From: Desulfobacteraceae bacterium
Lineage (GTDB): Bacteria; Desulfobacterota; Desulfobacteria; Desulfobacterales; DAOWNP01
DNA length: 16,056 bases
Assembly: GCA_030642545.1 (NCBI GenBank)
Contig: DAOWNP010000017.1
Span: forward strand, 1-16,056
Reading direction: 5' to 3'
Part shown: piece after piece, positions 14,374 to 16,056 of the stretch
Numbering within the stretch: position 1 is the first letter of the stretch
Layout of the letters: every line of letters begins with the position of its first letter
The notes under the pieces: model-generated
What the model was told of the DNA's origin: nothing
The model's input: only the letters and a program-made list of their open reading frames with translations
Database searches by the model: none
Made by a program: the position numbers and the translations under genes

Positions 14374-16056
14374 ATGGCACAATTATTAAATGATCGTAGA
14401 GATGTACAGTTTGTCCTTTATGAACAGCTTGGTATAGAATTTTTAACAAAAGATCCCAAGTATTCAGATTTAAACAGGAAAACTTTTGATCTTGTTATTT
14501 CCGAAGCAAAAGCACTTGCAACAAAAGAATTTCTTCCTGCATCTATAGAAGGCGATGAACAGGGTTGTAGTTTTGAAAACGGGAAAGTTATAGTTCCAGA
14601 GGCTTTTCATAGTGTTTACAAGCTTATTGTGGAAGGAGAATGGATAGCTCTTTCAGATGATCTTGATGTGGGCGGACAGGGTATGCCCCAGGTTATTAAA
14701 ATGGCTGTAGATGAACTGTTCCAGGGAGCAAATACATGCCTTGCTCTTAGTATGGGGCTTACACATGGAGCAGGAAAGCTTATTGAAATATATGGTACAA
14801 AAGAACAAAAAAAGTTATACCTTAAAAAAGTATATTCAGGAGAATGGACAGGGACCATGGCATTGACAGAATCTGTAGCTGGTTCTGAAGTTGGAGAGCT
14901 TGAAACATCTGCAAAAAAGAATCCTGATGGAACTTATTCAATTACAGGAAACAAGGTATTTATAACTCAGGCTGAAAATAATCTTACGGAAAATATAATA
15001 AACCCTGTTCTTGCAAGAATTGAAGGTGCACCAAAGGGAACCAGAGGGATTTCTCTTTTTCTTGTACCTAAATATCTTGTTAATGAAGATGGATCACTTG
15101 GTGAAAGAAATGATATTGAATGTACAGGAATTGAAGAAAAAATAGGAATACATGGAAGTCCTACATGCAGTATGGCAATGGGAGGTAAAGGAAACTGCAC
15201 AGGCACTTTACTTGGCAAGGAAAATGAAGGGCTGAAAAGTATGTTTCATATGATGAATGAGGCTCGTTTATTTGTTGCCATGCAGGGACTTGGAATTTCT
15301 AGTACAGCATATCTGTATGCACTAAATTATGCACGGGAAAGATTTCAGGGAAGACATATTACCAAACTAAGAGATCCGGCTGCAAAACAGGTTCCGATTG
15401 TTGAGCATCCTGATATCAGGCGTATGTTAATGATGATGAAGTCCAGCATAGAAGGATTGAGAAGTCTAAATTATTATGTTGGATTATGTATAGATCGGGT
15501 TGAACTCAAAGCAACAAGCGAAGAAGAAAAAAAACGATTAAACGGTTTAATAGCACTTCTTATTCCTATTTGTAAAGCTCATACAACAGAGAGAGGATTT
15601 GAACTTTGCAATATGGCAATTCAGATTTATGGTGGTGCTGGTGCTTGCAGGGAGTATCCTGTAGAGCAGCTTCTGCGTGATATTAAAATTGCTACTATCT
15701 ATGAAGGGACAACTGGTATACAGGGCATGGATTTGCTGGGTAGAAAAATCGGGATGAATAAAGGTAGGGTTTTTCAGGATTTTATTGAAGAGATTAATAA
15801 AACTGTTATTACTGTCAAAGAACGGTCATCAATAAGTGTACTTGCAGAGCAATTTGAAAAAGCGTTGGATAAATTTGGAAAAACAGCGTCAAATATAGGT
15901 CATGCAGCAGCATCTGAGCAGATACAGGAAGCTTTTTCTCAAGCTTACCCTTTTTGCGAGGTGTCAGGAGATATGTGTATTGCATGGATGCTGCTTTGGA
16001 GAGCTTCTGTGGCTGCAATTAAGCTTGATAAAATTGTGGGAAATGCTGATAATAAA
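14374..16056 (+). CDS. Acyl-CoA dehydrogenase with C-terminal extension, 3'-truncated by the window (561 codons seen)
   Basis: FAD-dependent acyl-CoA dehydrogenase that introduces an alpha,beta double bond into an acyl-CoA and passes electrons to electron-transfer flavoprotein. The frame is open from ATG 14374 to the last base. GAAAGG lies 13 bases upstream. The FAD-contacting strand TMALTESVAGSE (161-172) and the segment SITGNKVFIT (about 190-199) are typical. The likely catalytic base is Glu444 in IYEGTTGIQG. After about residue 470 the chain continues past the point where ordinary members (about 380-400 aa) end, matching the long subgroup with a C-terminal Acyl-CoA_dh_C domain (about 590-600 aa), which includes DmdC-like 3-methylmercaptopropionyl-CoA dehydrogenases. 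About 30-40 residues are therefore probably missing. The substrate cannot be told. The 101-bp gap from the permease may hold its own promoter. Confidence 0.92.
   Translation, partial: MAQLLNDRRDVQFVLYEQLGIEFLTKDPKYSDLNRKTFDLVISEAKALATKEFLPASIEGDEQGCSFENGKVIVPEAFHSVYKLIVEGEWIALSDDLDVGGQGMPQVIKMAVDELFQGANTCLALSMGLTHGAGKLIEIYGTKEQKKLYLKKVYSGEWTGTMALTESVAGSEVGELETSAKKNPDGTYSITGNKVFITQAENNLTENIINPVLARIEGAPKGTRGISLFLVPKYLVNEDGSLGERNDIECTGIEEKIGIHGSPTCSMAMGGKGNCTGTLLGKENEGLKSMFHMMNEARLFVAMQGLGISSTAYLYALNYARERFQGRHITKLRDPAAKQVPIVEHPDIRRMLMMMKSSIEGLRSLNYYVGLCIDRVELKATSEEEKKRLNGLIALLIPICKAHTTERGFELCNMAIQIYGGAGACREYPVEQLLRDIKIATIYEGTTGIQGMDLLGRKIGMNKGRVFQDFIEEINKTVITVKERSSISVLAEQFEKALDKFGKTASNIGHAAASEQIQEAFSQAYPFCEVSGDMCIAWMLLWRASVAAIKLDKIVGNADNK

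Noticed and set aside
1..16056. CRISPR array, toxin-antitoxin, phage or defence system
   Set aside because: No regularly spaced repeats, no nuclease, helicase or transposase signatures, and nearly all of the sequence is accounted for by core genes with short gaps.

Overview
The window is about 16 kb of AT-rich (roughly one-third G+C by eye) bacterial chromosome made almost entirely of core genes. The order ispE, tRNA-Gln, prs, rplY (long CTC/TL5 type), pth, followed by a membrane pyrophosphatase and a CarD regulator, together with a DUF1844 protein, a DegP-type protease and an acyl-CoA dehydrogenase with a C-terminal extension, points to a low-GC sulfate-reducer-like member of the Desulfobacterota (Desulfobacterales or a relative). 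That assignment is inferred from synteny and protein style; no 16S rRNA or marker search was possible.

Layout. From 255 to 7471 all genes lie on the plus strand: DUF1844 protein, DegP/HtrA periplasmic protease, IspE (MEP isoprenoid pathway), tRNA-Gln(UUG), PRPP synthetase, ribosomal protein bL25, peptidyl-tRNA hydrolase and a proton-pumping pyrophosphatase. Gaps are short and the run ends at a very strong intrinsic terminator (7512-7549). A fresh leader with nested inverted repeats (7550-7824) then precedes carD and a RluD-family pseudouridine synthase. The latter is split by a frameshift at a run of twelve A residues. From 9415 to 11070 the coding strand switches: a Cys-rich YkgJ-type protein, tRNA-Lys(CUU) with a good sigma-70-like promoter, and a divergent Tpt1/KptA-like protein that seems to have lost most catalytic residues. 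A 145-bp imperfect palindrome resembling a MITE or REP-type repeat (11181-11325) sits in the divergent gap before hemL (tetrapyrrole synthesis by the C5 route). A two-gene ABC-2 exporter follows, then an acyl-CoA dehydrogenase that runs off the right edge.

How the genes fit together. The left block combines translation (bL25, Pth, tRNA-Gln), nucleotide precursor supply (Prs makes PRPP; many PRPP-consuming reactions release pyrophosphate) and pyrophosphate energy recovery (HppA), plus isoprenoid synthesis and envelope quality control. No CRISPR, phage, toxin-antitoxin or obvious defence system is visible. The points most worth a second look are the A12 frameshift in rluD, the degenerate Tpt1-like protein with a lysine-rich tail, the palindromic repeat upstream of hemL, an exact 17-nt repeat shared by two distant intergenic sites, and the carD leader.
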